This document shows positions 36,101 through 43,724 of a stretch of 64,000 nt of DNA, piece by piece (positions within the stretch are counted from its first letter, which is position 1; each line of letters opens with the position of its first letter). This stretch comes from Streptomyces griseoviridis. Lineage in GTDB: Bacteria; Actinomycetota; Actinomycetes; Streptomycetales; Streptomycetaceae. The stretch spans positions 1-64,000 of the forward strand of contig NZ_CP029078.1 of assembly GCF_005222485.1 (NCBI RefSeq). Reading direction: 5' to 3'. Under the pieces are notes generated by a model. It was not told where the DNA came from, made no database searches, and worked only from the letters and a program-made list of their open reading frames with translations. A program made the translations under genes and the position numbers.

Positions 36101-36824
36101 GGATCTCCGGGGCGGCGATGCGGTAGTCGGCCAGGCGGCCTTCGTGGATGGCCTGGGCGAGGGAGTAGCGGTAGGCCACTTTGCCGTACAGGGTGACGTC
36201 GTCCATGGAGGCGACCGGCTCGGCGGTGATGCCTTTGTTGACGTCCCAGATGCGCGGGGTGGCGGTGAGGTAGAGCCGGTGGCGCGCCGGGATGGCGTCG
36301 TTGTCGTGGACGATGCCCCAGCGTTTGTTGCGGGCGCCGGCGGTGCGGTGCGCTTCGTCGACGACGATGAGGTCCCAGCGCGGCAGCAGATGCTCCTGGT
36401 GGGCCGGGGGGAGTTTGTGCAGCGACTGGTAGGTGACGAACACGCTCGTCGGGCCGTCGGCGGCGCGCAGCCGGGCAGTCAGGTCAGCGGGGTCGCGGGT
36501 CAGGGTGAGGACCCCGGCGAGCGCGGCCTCGGATGTCTCCTTGTCCGAGCACAGTCCCAGGTAGGTTCCCTTGCGGCCGGCGTCGTACCAGACGCGGGCG
36601 GTCTGGTGGAGCAGGTCGAGGGTGGGCACCACGACCAGACTGCGGCTGTTCGGGGCGATTTCGTGGGCGATGTGGACGGCCAGGTGGGTCTTCCCGGTGC
36701 CGCACGGCATGACGACGAGTTGGCGTTCGGCGCCCATGGCGAAGGCGTTGAGGACGCAGTCGGCGGCGTCCCGCTGCGGCGTCCACAGCTGGCTGGGCAG
36801 GCGGGTAACGGCATCGTGCAGCAC
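33153..36824 (-). CDS. Giant DEAD/DEAH-box protein with two helicase modules separated by helicase-associated repeats
   Basis: This is a protein of about 1,223 residues. The first module has VVMPCGTGKTHLAVHIAHEI (Walker A, about residue 37), WDLIVVDEAHRTAG (DEAH, about 153), LYLTATPRIWD and DIVQAIGRALRIA (motif VI, about 390). Three helicase-associated (HA) units follow, each with YFDDQGHLNVPSNY- or HQHLRVPADYADDHG-like cores and a Gly-x-Trp segment (about 495-800). A second module begins near residue 830 with LLSLPAGAGKTMIAATLA, then DHLIVEEAHRTAEG and LYLTATPCIPYQL, and lacks a clear arginine-finger motif. GTG at 36824 is chosen because GGGGGAG lies six bases upstream; the open frame continues far upstream without family similarity. 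Single-module HA helicases are common in Streptomyces arms; two modules in one chain are not. Confidence 0.85.
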   Translation of the reverse strand: MLHDAVTRLPSQLWTPQRDAADCVLNAFAMGAERQLVVMPCGTGKTHLAVHIAHEIAPNSRSLVVVPTLDLLHQTARVWYDAGRKGTYLGLCSDKETSEAALAGVLTLTRDPADLTARLRAADGPTSVFVTYQSLHKLPPAHQEHLLPRWDLIVVDEAHRTAGARNKRWGIVHDNDAIPARHRLYLTATPRIWDVNKGITAEPVASMDDVTLYGKVAYRYSLAQAIHEGRLADYRIAAPEIHDPQLRAALALNGRRCLRTPQGDAMRVAAGQLALFEARARHGIRRTVVFSRSIVQCDAFAETLPETAAILPGRHADGLWTAAIHSGHSRALRKERTDRFASPGLPPARGTLGDLNVLCNVRLCVEGVDFPLADSVLFTDPKRSTIDIVQAIGRALRIAPGTDKIATLIIPVVFGPGQRPEEATFGTPYHLLHQVMIALRAYDEHVFVRLPVSGPASRLSHNDIAIRPARAREIAPHLMLRIMEPEPDVWDTGMAAAQQYFDDQGHLNVPSNYIDAAGFHLGCWLGYQRALKLAGNLTPARTAALATCKMTWSHPKGSTEHYLHLAQAYASEHGHLLAEPAHKFRGRPLGQWLAEQRQAAADGTLPPPYERALKDIDPYWNPSWPREWQRMCTRARAGRLTIPAGPLPTHADDLTRWLDEQFDAFPTLTKGQQSQLAALALRHDPLALALRRPHGHQARTHAQGLRAARRFFRRHQHLRVPADYADDHGGTRFPLGRWIADLRIMVGEGLLNHEEIDSVEALAMEWLPGLACDNAPAALPATPTTATLPADTAKPTPPPDLAQPSRHHPAFWIADRQSAPSALSEVLLHGGRRQLLSLPAGAGKTMIAATLASKTASPVCLVLGPDPTYLHHVVKTWRLVRPGPLAALNMRPTRNGNAGTTLASAGDLADWMTQQPPGSLVLARYRDAGLIAESHRDHDLPPWDHLIVEEAHRTAEGIIDPHHPHATIHYDDGILAHSRLYLTATPCIPYQLPVHADQMWDAWAVNMPNQPIFGIHQHTAERPELEADEVLSPYQWMQIHVPQPPPLPGPRWSNSPMRWRAQAIGAAHLIELNNLRRVVAVLKDLKQAEAFACQLAVQMLDAEIVVPPQGATRQQHNQPVIRCQRASDPMPPDLDAVVLPADHYTTIELVDALRPLMGQRPQRATQTAIIVPEAVAPNAPAPTEPTAVMRKVTAAIWAHDPTTFDQSAATRAAGERTLSRGNR

Positions 36825-37016
36825 GGGCGGCTCCCCCTGGGGCCGGCGCGGTGAGGATCCCCGGCAGGATGCCGCGCGGCAGGCGTGGCGCGGGCTCGTC
36901 TGCGTCCGTTTGTCATCCGTGCGGGTGAAGTTGATGGGCAGGGCACGGATGGCGTGGTAAGGAGGGGCGGCGACCGTGGGCCGACAGACCACGGGCGCGG
37001 TGCGGCGAGCGGCGGA

Positions 37017-37030
37017 TCGGCCGATGCCGG
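37017..37030. promoter_or_regulatory. TCGGCCGATGCnGG motif upstream of tniQ
   Basis: The 14-base core TCGGCCGATGCCGG lies 23-36 bases before the tniQ GTG. It matches the right part of the perfect palindrome at 29,624-29,645 and a copy at 38,196-38,209 upstream of tnsA. It may be an operator shared by the island. Confidence 0.45.
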
Positions 37031-37052
37031 GGCGCAAGGAGGGTGGGGAACG

Positions 37053-38084
37053 GTGTACGGCGGGAGACTGGCGGCGCGGCGTGTGCTGCTGCTGGCGGGC
37101 GAGTCCAACGCGTCGTATCTGTCCCGGGTGGCCGCCGTGCAGGGGGTGTCGGTGGACTTTCTGCTCGGCGAGCTGGGTGCGGGCCCGCCCGGGCAGCAGG
37201 CACTGGCGCCGCATCTGGCTGAGGTGTTCCTCAGCCGTGCCGCCGTCGACCGGCTGGCGGTGATGGTGCAGATGAACTGGCCGCGGCTGCGCCGGGCGCT
37301 GCCGCATCTGCGGGAGCCGCATCTGCTGCCGGGACAGCAGGCCCGGTGGGACTGGCCCTGGCAGCCGCTGCCGCACTATCTGGTGCCCGCCTGTCCTCTG
37401 TGCGCGGCCCGGCGCGGCGCATCCGAGACGGCAGTGTGGCTGGTGAGGCCGGATGTGTGGACGATCTGCCGGCGACACGACCGGTTCAGCCACGTCCGGC
37501 AGGTAGGCACACAAGCGGTCGATGTGCGGCGGCTGCCGGAGACGGTGCGCGCCCACCGCGTGCGGCTGCGCCTGGAGCGGCAGTGGGGGTCGGCAGGGGC
37601 GTTCTTGTCCGCAGATGCCTTCGCGATCGTCGGATGGTGGTGGCGTCGTTGCCTGTTCGGGCCGGTGTGGCAGGACCGGGCGCGGCGGGCGCACCTGCAG
37701 CTGACGGATCCCGGCACGGCATGGCTGCTGCTGTATCCCGAAGCGGTGCAGATGGCCCGGCTACTGCTGCGCCATGAGCGACGGCGTGCCGTGACGCCGG
37801 CCTCACAGTGGGGTCGGGCCGAGGCCGAACTGGCGGCAGCCGGGTCCGAGTTGGCCGCGGCGGCGGGGGTGTCTGCGGGGCGATGGCAGGTACCGGTGGC
37901 GGAATGGCTGGCGCTGCACCATCGCTGCGACGCGCCCGCCCGCATGGAGGGCTTCGTGCCCGGCCGCGACGGGCCGGCGCCGTGCGTGAGCGCCGTGGTG
38001 CATCACAGCAGTAACGAGCAGGGCGCGCTGGAGGACCGGTGCTGTCTGCCGTGGGAGTGGAGCGACCCGTCGGCGCCCGTCTGA
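37053..38084 (+). CDS. tniQ: TniQ/TnsD-family target-selection protein
   Basis: TniQ-type proteins choose the insertion site of Tn7-like and Tn5053-like elements. This 343-residue protein has the family layout: an N-terminal segment ESNASYLSRVAAVQGVSVDFLL and the zinc-binding block CPLCAARRGASETAVW followed by WTICRRHDRF (CxxC then CxxH, residues about 113-143). The C-terminal half is helical and Arg/Ala-rich without a clear DNA-binding motif, so it may be a short TniQ rather than a full TnsD. GTG at 37053 has AAGGAGGGTGGGG directly upstream. The downstream genes tnsA, tnsB and tnsC run in the same direction. Confidence 0.82.
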   Translation: MYGGRLAARRVLLLAGESNASYLSRVAAVQGVSVDFLLGELGAGPPGQQALAPHLAEVFLSRAAVDRLAVMVQMNWPRLRRALPHLREPHLLPGQQARWDWPWQPLPHYLVPACPLCAARRGASETAVWLVRPDVWTICRRHDRFSHVRQVGTQAVDVRRLPETVRAHRVRLRLERQWGSAGAFLSADAFAIVGWWWRRCLFGPVWQDRARRAHLQLTDPGTAWLLLYPEAVQMARLLLRHERRRAVTPASQWGRAEAELAAAGSELAAAAGVSAGRWQVPVAEWLALHHRCDAPARMEGFVPGRDGPAPCVSAVVHHSSNEQGALEDRCCLPWEWSDPSAPV

Positions 38085-38195
38085 CCGTGCGTTCGCGCGA
38101 GCACCCCACCCTGCACATTCCGCAAGTGGAACATGCGCTCGACTTATCGCCGGTTCGGGTGGCCGGTGGTGAAGTGCCCTGCCCTGGGGGTCGGG

Positions 38196-38209
38196 TCGGC
38201 CGATGCTGG
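38196..38209. promoter_or_regulatory. TCGGCCGATGCnGG motif upstream of tnsA
   Basis: The core TCGGCCGATGCTGG lies 55-68 bases before the tnsA start. It is the third copy of the motif described at 29,624 and 37,017. Confidence 0.4.
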
Positions 38210-38263
38210 CCGGGGCTGTTTGCGTGGTCGTCCGCCACGAGGTCAGGGGGTGGGAGCGTGCCC

Positions 38264-38983
38264 GTGTATGCCCGGGACATCACGGTCGTGTACGTCGACC
38301 GTTTCGGACGGCAGCAAGCCCTGCCGGTTCAGCGGGCGGGCCGTATCCCGTTCGAGGAGTTGCCGCCGTTGCGGCCGCCGGTGGCCTATCCGGGACGGAC
38401 CTCGTTTGTCACCAACGCCGCGGCCCCGGTCGGCGGCCAGGCGCTGGTGTGTTCCTCGCTGCGTGAGCTGGCCTGCTCGATGCTGCTGGATCGCGACCCG
38501 CAGCCGGGGGTGCGCAGCGCCGGCCCGATGGAGCTGCACTGGCAGGGTGAGCGGCCGCACCGTGTGCGGCCGGCGTTTGTCGCCTGGCGTGCGGGGCGCC
38601 GCGAGGTGGTGTGCGTGCAGCCGTCCGAGATCACGGAGCAATGGAGCCTGGAGCAGCACGTGTTGGCCACGGCGGCCGCAGCCGCGGGCTGGCTGGTGCG
38701 GGTGATGGTGCCCCCGCAGGGCCTGGAGCTGGACAATCTCACCCTGATGCACGCGGCCCGCGACGCCGTCGACTGCCCGGAGCAGCTCGAGCTGCTGCTC
38801 GACCGGGTGCCCCGTCCGCGCCGTATCTCACGCGCCGTACGGGCGGCCGGACTTCCGCTGCTCAGCGGCGTGGACCTGGCCTACCACCTGCTGTGGAAGG
38901 GCGCCCTGCTGTTCGATCCCGGCCACCTGCTCACGCCCGCCACGACCGTGTGGCGCGCCGCCGGTCCTGGGGTTCCGGCGTGA
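38264..38983 (+). CDS. tnsA: TnsA-like endonuclease subunit of a Tn7-like transposase
   Basis: TnsA cuts the 5' ends of Tn7-like elements, allowing cut-and-paste transposition. This protein of about 239 residues matches the actinobacterial TnsA-like form: SSLRELACSMLLDRDPQPGV (first acidic residue), MELHWQGERPHRVRPAFVAW and GRREVVCVQPSEIT, with a helical C-terminal domain. In the family the second block normally contains Pro-Asp (catalytic Asp) and the third a Lys or Arg. Here Pro-Asp reads Pro-Ala, so nuclease activity is doubtful and the element might move replicatively. GTG at 38264 has GGGAG seven bases upstream; GTG at 38258 is an alternative. It overlaps tnsB by four bases. Confidence 0.72.
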   Translation: MYARDITVVYVDRFGRQQALPVQRAGRIPFEELPPLRPPVAYPGRTSFVTNAAAPVGGQALVCSSLRELACSMLLDRDPQPGVRSAGPMELHWQGERPHRVRPAFVAWRAGRREVVCVQPSEITEQWSLEQHVLATAAAAAGWLVRVMVPPQGLELDNLTLMHAARDAVDCPEQLELLLDRVPRPRRISRAVRAAGLPLLSGVDLAYHLLWKGALLFDPGHLLTPATTVWRAAGPGVPA

Positions 38984-41283
38984 ACGGGCACCGCCTGGAG
39001 CCGCCCCCGCTGTGGGACAGCCTCGCCCTGGGGGACACGGTGCGCTATCGCGGCAACACCTGGAACGTCATCGCGTTCTGCGGGCCCCATGTGTATCTGG
39101 AACGGCCCGGGCAGGTGGCGGCGGATCCTCTGGTCATCGTGCAGCGGGCGCTGACGGCGGCGCCGGACTTCGCCGTCGTCAGCCGGCCGGCCAAGCGGAC
39201 CGTGCTGCCGATGCGAGTCGGTGAACTGCAGGGCCTGCCGCGGGCGTTACGCAAGGAGGCGCAGCGGTGGGAGCGGCACGTCCAAGAGGTCCTGCACGAA
39301 CAGGCGCCCTGGATTGCCGCCGACACCCCGCCCGCGGCCGCGTTCGACCCCCACCTGCGCACCCTCGAGCAGCGCTGTCAGGCCAAGGCGGACCAGCTCA
39401 CCGCGCTCGGCCACCAGGTGTCGGCCGCCACCGTAAAACGCAAGTGCGCCGCGTGGCGGGCGGGCGGCCTGATGGCACTGGTCGACAAGCGCAGCCTGCG
39501 CGGCGCGTCCCTCACCGGGCACCTCGACGCGAAGGTGATCGACCTGGTGTGGGAGGTCTTGGACGACGAGCGGGAAACGGGCCGCTCGCCGGGCACGCTG
39601 TCGCGTCTGATCGACGACGTGAAGCGCCTGATCGCCGCCCGCTACGCGAAAGACGGCAAGCTCCCCAAGGAGTGGCGCTGCAGCCAGGCCACCTGGTACC
39701 GGCTGCTGGCCGGCCTTGGCATCACCGCCGAGAACGCGCATGCGGTGGCAGCGGCCCGGTCCGCCGACAGCGCCCACACCGCCAGCTGGTACACCGGGCG
39801 TCCGGCGACCCTCGCGCGCTGGCCCGGTGAGCTCGTCCAGATCGACACCACCGGGCTGGATGTCCTGGTGATGGGCGATGACGGGCGGGTGATCTCGGTG
39901 GAGTTGACCATCGCCATCGATGTCGCCACCCGCAGCATCATCGGCGCGCTCATCGTGCCCAAACGCCACCGCCGCGGCGACGGCAAAGGCCGGTGGATCG
40001 CCGGGCGGGCCACCCGGTCCTTCGACACGGTGCAGGTGCTCGGACAGGCGCTGGCACCGCTGCCGGCCCGGCCGGGCTGGGGCCCCGAGACCCTCATGGA
40101 GGGATCCGCCCTGCCCTACGAAGAACTCCTGGCCGCCGACGAGCGGTTCGCCGGCTCCGCCGCCCGCCCCGTCATCAAGCCGCACACCGTGGTCATCGAC
40201 CATGGATCGCCCTACATCTCCGAGGACTTCACCCGGGCCTGCCTGTCGCTGGGCATCCAGGTACGCAAGGCCCGGCTGCGCACCGCGATCGACAAGGCCA
40301 TCGTGGAACGGGCCATGCGGGCCATCAAATTCGGGTTCAGCCAGTACCTCGCCTCCTACACCCATCACCGTCTGGACCTGCGCGGAAAGAAGGTCCGCAA
40401 GCAGCTGGTGTGGACGATTCCCCAGCTGCAGGACCTGTTCGAGCAGTGGGTCGTGCTGCACTGGCAGCAGATGCCGCACGGCGGACTGCGCAGCCCCTTC
40501 CATCCCGGGGTGAAGGTCTCCCCCAACGCCATGTACGCCGCCCTGGTGGGCATGCGAGGCTACCGGCGCATCAGCCTGACCGAGAGCCAGACACGCAAAC
40601 TGCTGCCCGCCTGGTACGTGCGCGTCACCCGCAAAGGCTTTCAGCTCAACAACCGCACCTACAACCTGGAGCGGGGCGGCCTGGACGCCTTCCGCGGCCC
40701 GTCCGATCTGGCCTGGCTCAAGGGCCGCTGGGAGGTGCACTGCTCCCCCAACAACCCCGAATTCGCCTGGTTGTTCGACCATCAGGCCGAGGCGCGCGGG
40801 GAGGACCCGTGGGTGGAGGTTCCCTTCATCCACCGCCGGCTGCTGCTCGACCGGTGGACGGAGGAAGCCTGGGAGGAAGCCGTACGCATCCACCAGGCCC
40901 GGGGCGGCAGCATCCGGGACGAGGTGGCTATCACGCGGGTCCTGGCCGAGCTGCAGCGCACCATGGCCGCCGGGCCGCAGGAGCCGCAGCCCGGCCTCAC
41001 CACCCCCGCGGCCGCGCCGGCCCGGCCGGCCCCGCCGCGGCCACGTGCGCTTGCGTCCTCGGTCGAAGCCACCGCTGAACTGCCGCCGCTGGACATCGAG
41101 TCGGTGCGCCCGTTCCGCTCGCTGGACCGGCCCGCGCGCGATCTGTTCGACACCCCGGAACCGGTACGGGGCGGCGCCCAGAGCCTTGAGGACTTCCTCG
41201 CCTCACTGCCTCAGACCCCGCACCCCGACAGCGGCACTCTGCCGCCGGATGACCTCCCGCCCCCGCCAGGAGAACGATCATGA
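38980..41283 (+). CDS. tnsB: TnsB/TniA-like DDE transposase
   Basis: This 767-residue protein is the DDE recombinase that binds the element ends and joins them to target DNA. It has N-terminal helix-turn-helix domains (for example VSAATVKRKCAAWRAGGLMAL), an RNase-H-like core with catalytic Asp in LVQIDTTGLDVLV (about 287), Asp in HTVVIDHGSPYIS (about 405) and Glu in DKAIVERAMRAIKF (about 441; DD-36-E), a Mu-type beta-barrel after it, and a Pro/Ala-rich C-terminal tail that probably contacts TnsC. All three acidic residues are present. The GTG start overlaps the tnsA stop and its own stop overlaps tnsC (ATGA). Confidence 0.92.
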   Translation: MNGHRLEPPPLWDSLALGDTVRYRGNTWNVIAFCGPHVYLERPGQVAADPLVIVQRALTAAPDFAVVSRPAKRTVLPMRVGELQGLPRALRKEAQRWERHVQEVLHEQAPWIAADTPPAAAFDPHLRTLEQRCQAKADQLTALGHQVSAATVKRKCAAWRAGGLMALVDKRSLRGASLTGHLDAKVIDLVWEVLDDERETGRSPGTLSRLIDDVKRLIAARYAKDGKLPKEWRCSQATWYRLLAGLGITAENAHAVAAARSADSAHTASWYTGRPATLARWPGELVQIDTTGLDVLVMGDDGRVISVELTIAIDVATRSIIGALIVPKRHRRGDGKGRWIAGRATRSFDTVQVLGQALAPLPARPGWGPETLMEGSALPYEELLAADERFAGSAARPVIKPHTVVIDHGSPYISEDFTRACLSLGIQVRKARLRTAIDKAIVERAMRAIKFGFSQYLASYTHHRLDLRGKKVRKQLVWTIPQLQDLFEQWVVLHWQQMPHGGLRSPFHPGVKVSPNAMYAALVGMRGYRRISLTESQTRKLLPAWYVRVTRKGFQLNNRTYNLERGGLDAFRGPSDLAWLKGRWEVHCSPNNPEFAWLFDHQAEARGEDPWVEVPFIHRRLLLDRWTEEAWEEAVRIHQARGGSIRDEVAITRVLAELQRTMAAGPQEPQPGLTTPAAAPARPAPPRPRALASSVEATAELPPLDIESVRPFRSLDRPARDLFDTPEPVRGGAQSLEDFLASLPQTPHPDSGTLPPDDLPPPPGERS

Positions 41284-42437
41284 CGAGCCAGACCCGCGCA
41301 CCACGCACCACTGCCACCCGCTCGGCGGCGCCGCTGCACCCACAGGACCTCACCAGCACCGTGCACGGCTGGAACGCGCTGGCGCGCGAGGATCCCCCCT
41401 CTCCCCCGCCGCTGCCCGCCGCGCCGCCCAAGGAGGTCGCCGAGGACGATCCGCGGGTGCGCTACCACGGTCGGCTAGGGCTGGTGGAGACCCCCGACAT
41501 CAGCAAGGGCCTGCTCACCGCGCGCCGCCTGCTGCGTCTCAACGGTGAACGCCGCCACCCCTGCCCCCACGTCGCCATCGACAGCGACTGCCGCGGCACC
41601 GGCAAGCGGACCCTGCTGCACCACATCGGCCTGGGCTTTCAGGGCCGACTGGAGAAGCTGCACGGCATCGACGACACCGTCATCCCCGTGGTCTGCCTCA
41701 ACACCCCGCCCGCCCCCGGCACTCCGGCCGACTGGTCCGCCGTCATGGCCACCTTCCTGGGATGGGACCTGTACCGCCACAACGCCGAAGGTCAGCTTGT
41801 CCCGCGTATGAAGGACTTCACCGGGCCCGCGCTGCACATGCTGCGCACCAGCCGTACCCGCCTGTGCCTGATCGACGGCATCGACCGGCTGCGCGCCGAA
41901 GACCTGCAGCCGACGTTCGACTTCTTCGACTACCTCACTGACGAACTGTCGCTGACCATCTTCTGGAGCGGCATCGGCTCCAGCGACATCCTGCGCGAGG
42001 CCCGCACCGCCCGGATCCCCGCCCTGCGCCGGACCGGCCAGAACACCGCCGCGCTGCGGCCCCGCGCGGTGCCCACCCTGTGGGTCAACCGGCTTCCGCC
42101 GCGCAGCGCGAAGCACCCCGACGAGTGGGTCAGCGCACTCGCCACCTTCGACGGCAAACTGCGGCTGATCCAGCACGTGCCGGGCACTCTGCTGAAATAC
42201 CAGAAAGTGCTGTACCGCATCACCGACGGGCTCATGGAGCACCTCGCCCCGCTGATCGGCATGGCCGGCCAGCTCGCGATCCTCGACCACAGTGAAGCCC
42301 TCACCCCCGATGTGCTGCGGGACGCCGCCGCCTACCTCGACCTGCCCGCCGGCGACGACATCGACAGTCTCTGGGCAAGCGATCCCGAGCCGGAGGTCAC
42401 GGACGCCCCCACCACTACAACGGACCGTACGGTGTGA
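41280..42437 (+). CDS. tnsC: TnsC/TniB-like AAA ATPase of the Tn7-like element
   Basis: TnsC-like ATPases polymerise on target DNA, connect TniQ to the transposase and provide target immunity. This 385-residue protein has HVAIDSDCRGTGKRTLLHHI at the Walker A position (about residue 104), RTRLCLIDGIDRL as Walker B (about 197) and the sensor segment LTIFWSGIGSSDI. The Walker A keeps the Lys but has Asp in place of the first Gly and Arg in place of the final Thr/Ser, so ATP turnover may be weak. The N-terminal 60 residues are Pro/Ala-rich and disordered-looking. It overlaps tnsB by four bases and is the last gene of the operon. Confidence 0.85.
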   Translation: MTSQTRAPRTTATRSAAPLHPQDLTSTVHGWNALAREDPPSPPPLPAAPPKEVAEDDPRVRYHGRLGLVETPDISKGLLTARRLLRLNGERRHPCPHVAIDSDCRGTGKRTLLHHIGLGFQGRLEKLHGIDDTVIPVVCLNTPPAPGTPADWSAVMATFLGWDLYRHNAEGQLVPRMKDFTGPALHMLRTSRTRLCLIDGIDRLRAEDLQPTFDFFDYLTDELSLTIFWSGIGSSDILREARTARIPALRRTGQNTAALRPRAVPTLWVNRLPPRSAKHPDEWVSALATFDGKLRLIQHVPGTLLKYQKVLYRITDGLMEHLAPLIGMAGQLAILDHSEALTPDVLRDAAAYLDLPAGDDIDSLWASDPEPEVTDAPTTTTDRTV

Positions 42438-42454
42438 AGGCGCCTGGCAGTCGG

Positions 42455-43372
42455 CTACTCGTGCATGGTCAGCGGTGCCCGCACATAGGTCGTTCGGCCG
42501 GCCCAGATCGCACCGTCCACACACGTCGGATCAGCCATCGGCCCGGTAATGATCACAACATCCCCCGCCGCGGCGACAGCCCGCCGCCACGCTGCTGACG
42601 ACGGCATTGTCCCTTCGTAGAAGCACAGCCCGTCCGGGAAGGACACGCTCAGCATGTCGCCGGGCAGGCGCAGTTGCGCACTCCAACCAGCCGTGCGCTC
42701 AGGGGCGAACAGCGTGCTCGTCGACAGAGGTTTCCCTCCTGCCTCGCGCACGAGGAACTCCACGACGTCCGCCACCTCTACCTCGCCCTGCGCAGTCTCC
42801 ATTTTCATGGTCATGGGCTGCAGCATGAAGATCACAGCCTGATCGGCGAAGTGCCCGCTCTGCGCCCTCAGTTGCGATTCACCGGGGCCAATGTCGAGCG
42901 GCTCCTGACTTCGGGGATGATCCGCGCTCAGCGCGGCCACCAGGGCCACGGCCGTGTCCGCCGCATCCCGCCGCTCCTGCATCGTGCAGTCCGCGCTCGT
43001 GGCACTTCCCGTCCGCGCGCCGTCGGCCCACGGCTGTGCAAGTCTGCGGAACGCGGCCGAGGTTCGCACGACGGCGTCCGCCGACCCGTCGCCGTCCAGG
43101 AGTGCCGCAGGGAACCCGCCGTAGACCTCCAAAGCGATCACACACGCCCACTCCATCAGCTTGCCGACCGATCGAGCGTCCGTCGCCACGCGATCCAGCA
43201 GAACCGACCGGCACCCCTGACAGCCGTCCAGCGCCGCGTCGTACAACTGGTCCATCACAGCAGCCCGCGCCCCGAAGTCCGGCACGTAACATTCCGAGGG
43301 CGCAACGAACCGCCGCCCACGATCTCTCGCATGATCGTGCACATGATCGGCGGCAGCGACGAGCTTCTCCAC
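42455..43372 (-). CDS. Hypothetical protein, possible cargo of the Tn7-like element
   Basis: This 305-residue protein converges on tnsC with an 18-base gap and lies between it and the right transposon end. I recognise no family. The N-terminal half is helical and includes DGCQGCRSVLLDRVA; the C-terminal half has beta-rich blocks (AQLRLPGDMLSVSFPDGLCFYEG, GDVVIITGPMADP). No signal peptide or membrane segment is seen. The GTG at 43372 has GGAGGGG upstream. Base composition is somewhat less GC-rich than the transposition genes, as is common for cargo. Its function is unknown. Confidence 0.65.
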   Translation of the reverse strand: MEKLVAAADHVHDHARDRGRRFVAPSECYVPDFGARAAVMDQLYDAALDGCQGCRSVLLDRVATDARSVGKLMEWACVIALEVYGGFPAALLDGDGSADAVVRTSAAFRRLAQPWADGARTGSATSADCTMQERRDAADTAVALVAALSADHPRSQEPLDIGPGESQLRAQSGHFADQAVIFMLQPMTMKMETAQGEVEVADVVEFLVREAGGKPLSTSTLFAPERTAGWSAQLRLPGDMLSVSFPDGLCFYEGTMPSSAAWRRAVAAAGDVVIITGPMADPTCVDGAIWAGRTTYVRAPLTMHE

Positions 43373-43581
43373 AGCCCCTCCAAGGCAGTCCCGTCAGTCC
43401 AGCCCATCGTCTCGGCGCTTCGAGAACCCCCACCCCAAAAGCGCTGAAACCACCACGCGGAGGCCGATGCTTCGGTACGGAGCCACAGGGACAGCGCCAG
43501 CCCGCCCTGCCCCCACGAACCCAGCAACCAGGCCAGGCCACAAGATCGCGCCCGTTCCGATCAGCGCCCAGATCCTCAGGA

Positions 43582-43724
43582 GTTCTCACTGGATCTGCGC
43601 CCTTCTCAATCAACCTGCACCACAGCAGGCCAGAGCACATACAGCGGGACACACTCCGTTCTCAACTATCTGCAACCCCGCAGCTCACAGAGCGCCCAGG
43701 ATGCATTCTCGATGAGAAGTCACA
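43582..43724. repeat. Right end of the Tn7-like element with four TTCTC-type repeats
   Basis: Reading left to right, GTTCTCACTGGATCTGCGCC (43,582) and CTTCTCAATCAACCTGCACC (43,602) are exactly adjacent 20-bp units; GTTCTCAACTATCTGCAACC begins at 43,658; the terminal unit ATTCTCGATGAGAAGTCACA ends at 43,724. Consensus TTCTCA-N6/7-CTGC. Read from the outside, the end begins TGTGACTTCTC, and a 5'-TGT terminus with several ~20-bp internal sites is the standard build of Tn7/Tn5053-type ends (transposase-binding sites). The boundary coincides with the point where the tpg reading frame loses family similarity. I did not find the matching left end. Confidence 0.72.

Noticed and set aside
28000..37000. 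CRISPR array or Cas genes linked to the Tn7-like element
   Set aside because: No regularly spaced direct repeats and no Cas-like proteins were seen; the 20-bp repeats at 43,582-43,677 are too few and fit transposase-binding sites.
36825..37694. N-terminal extension of the giant helicase by about 290 codons
   Set aside because: The extension overlaps tniQ on the other strand, is low-complexity, and a GTG with a strong ribosome-binding site at 36824 gives the expected helicase N-terminus.
38611..38979. Upstream extension of tnsB through the tnsA gene
   Set aside because: It lies out of frame over tnsA coding sequence; the GTG at 38980 overlaps the tnsA stop as expected for coupled genes.
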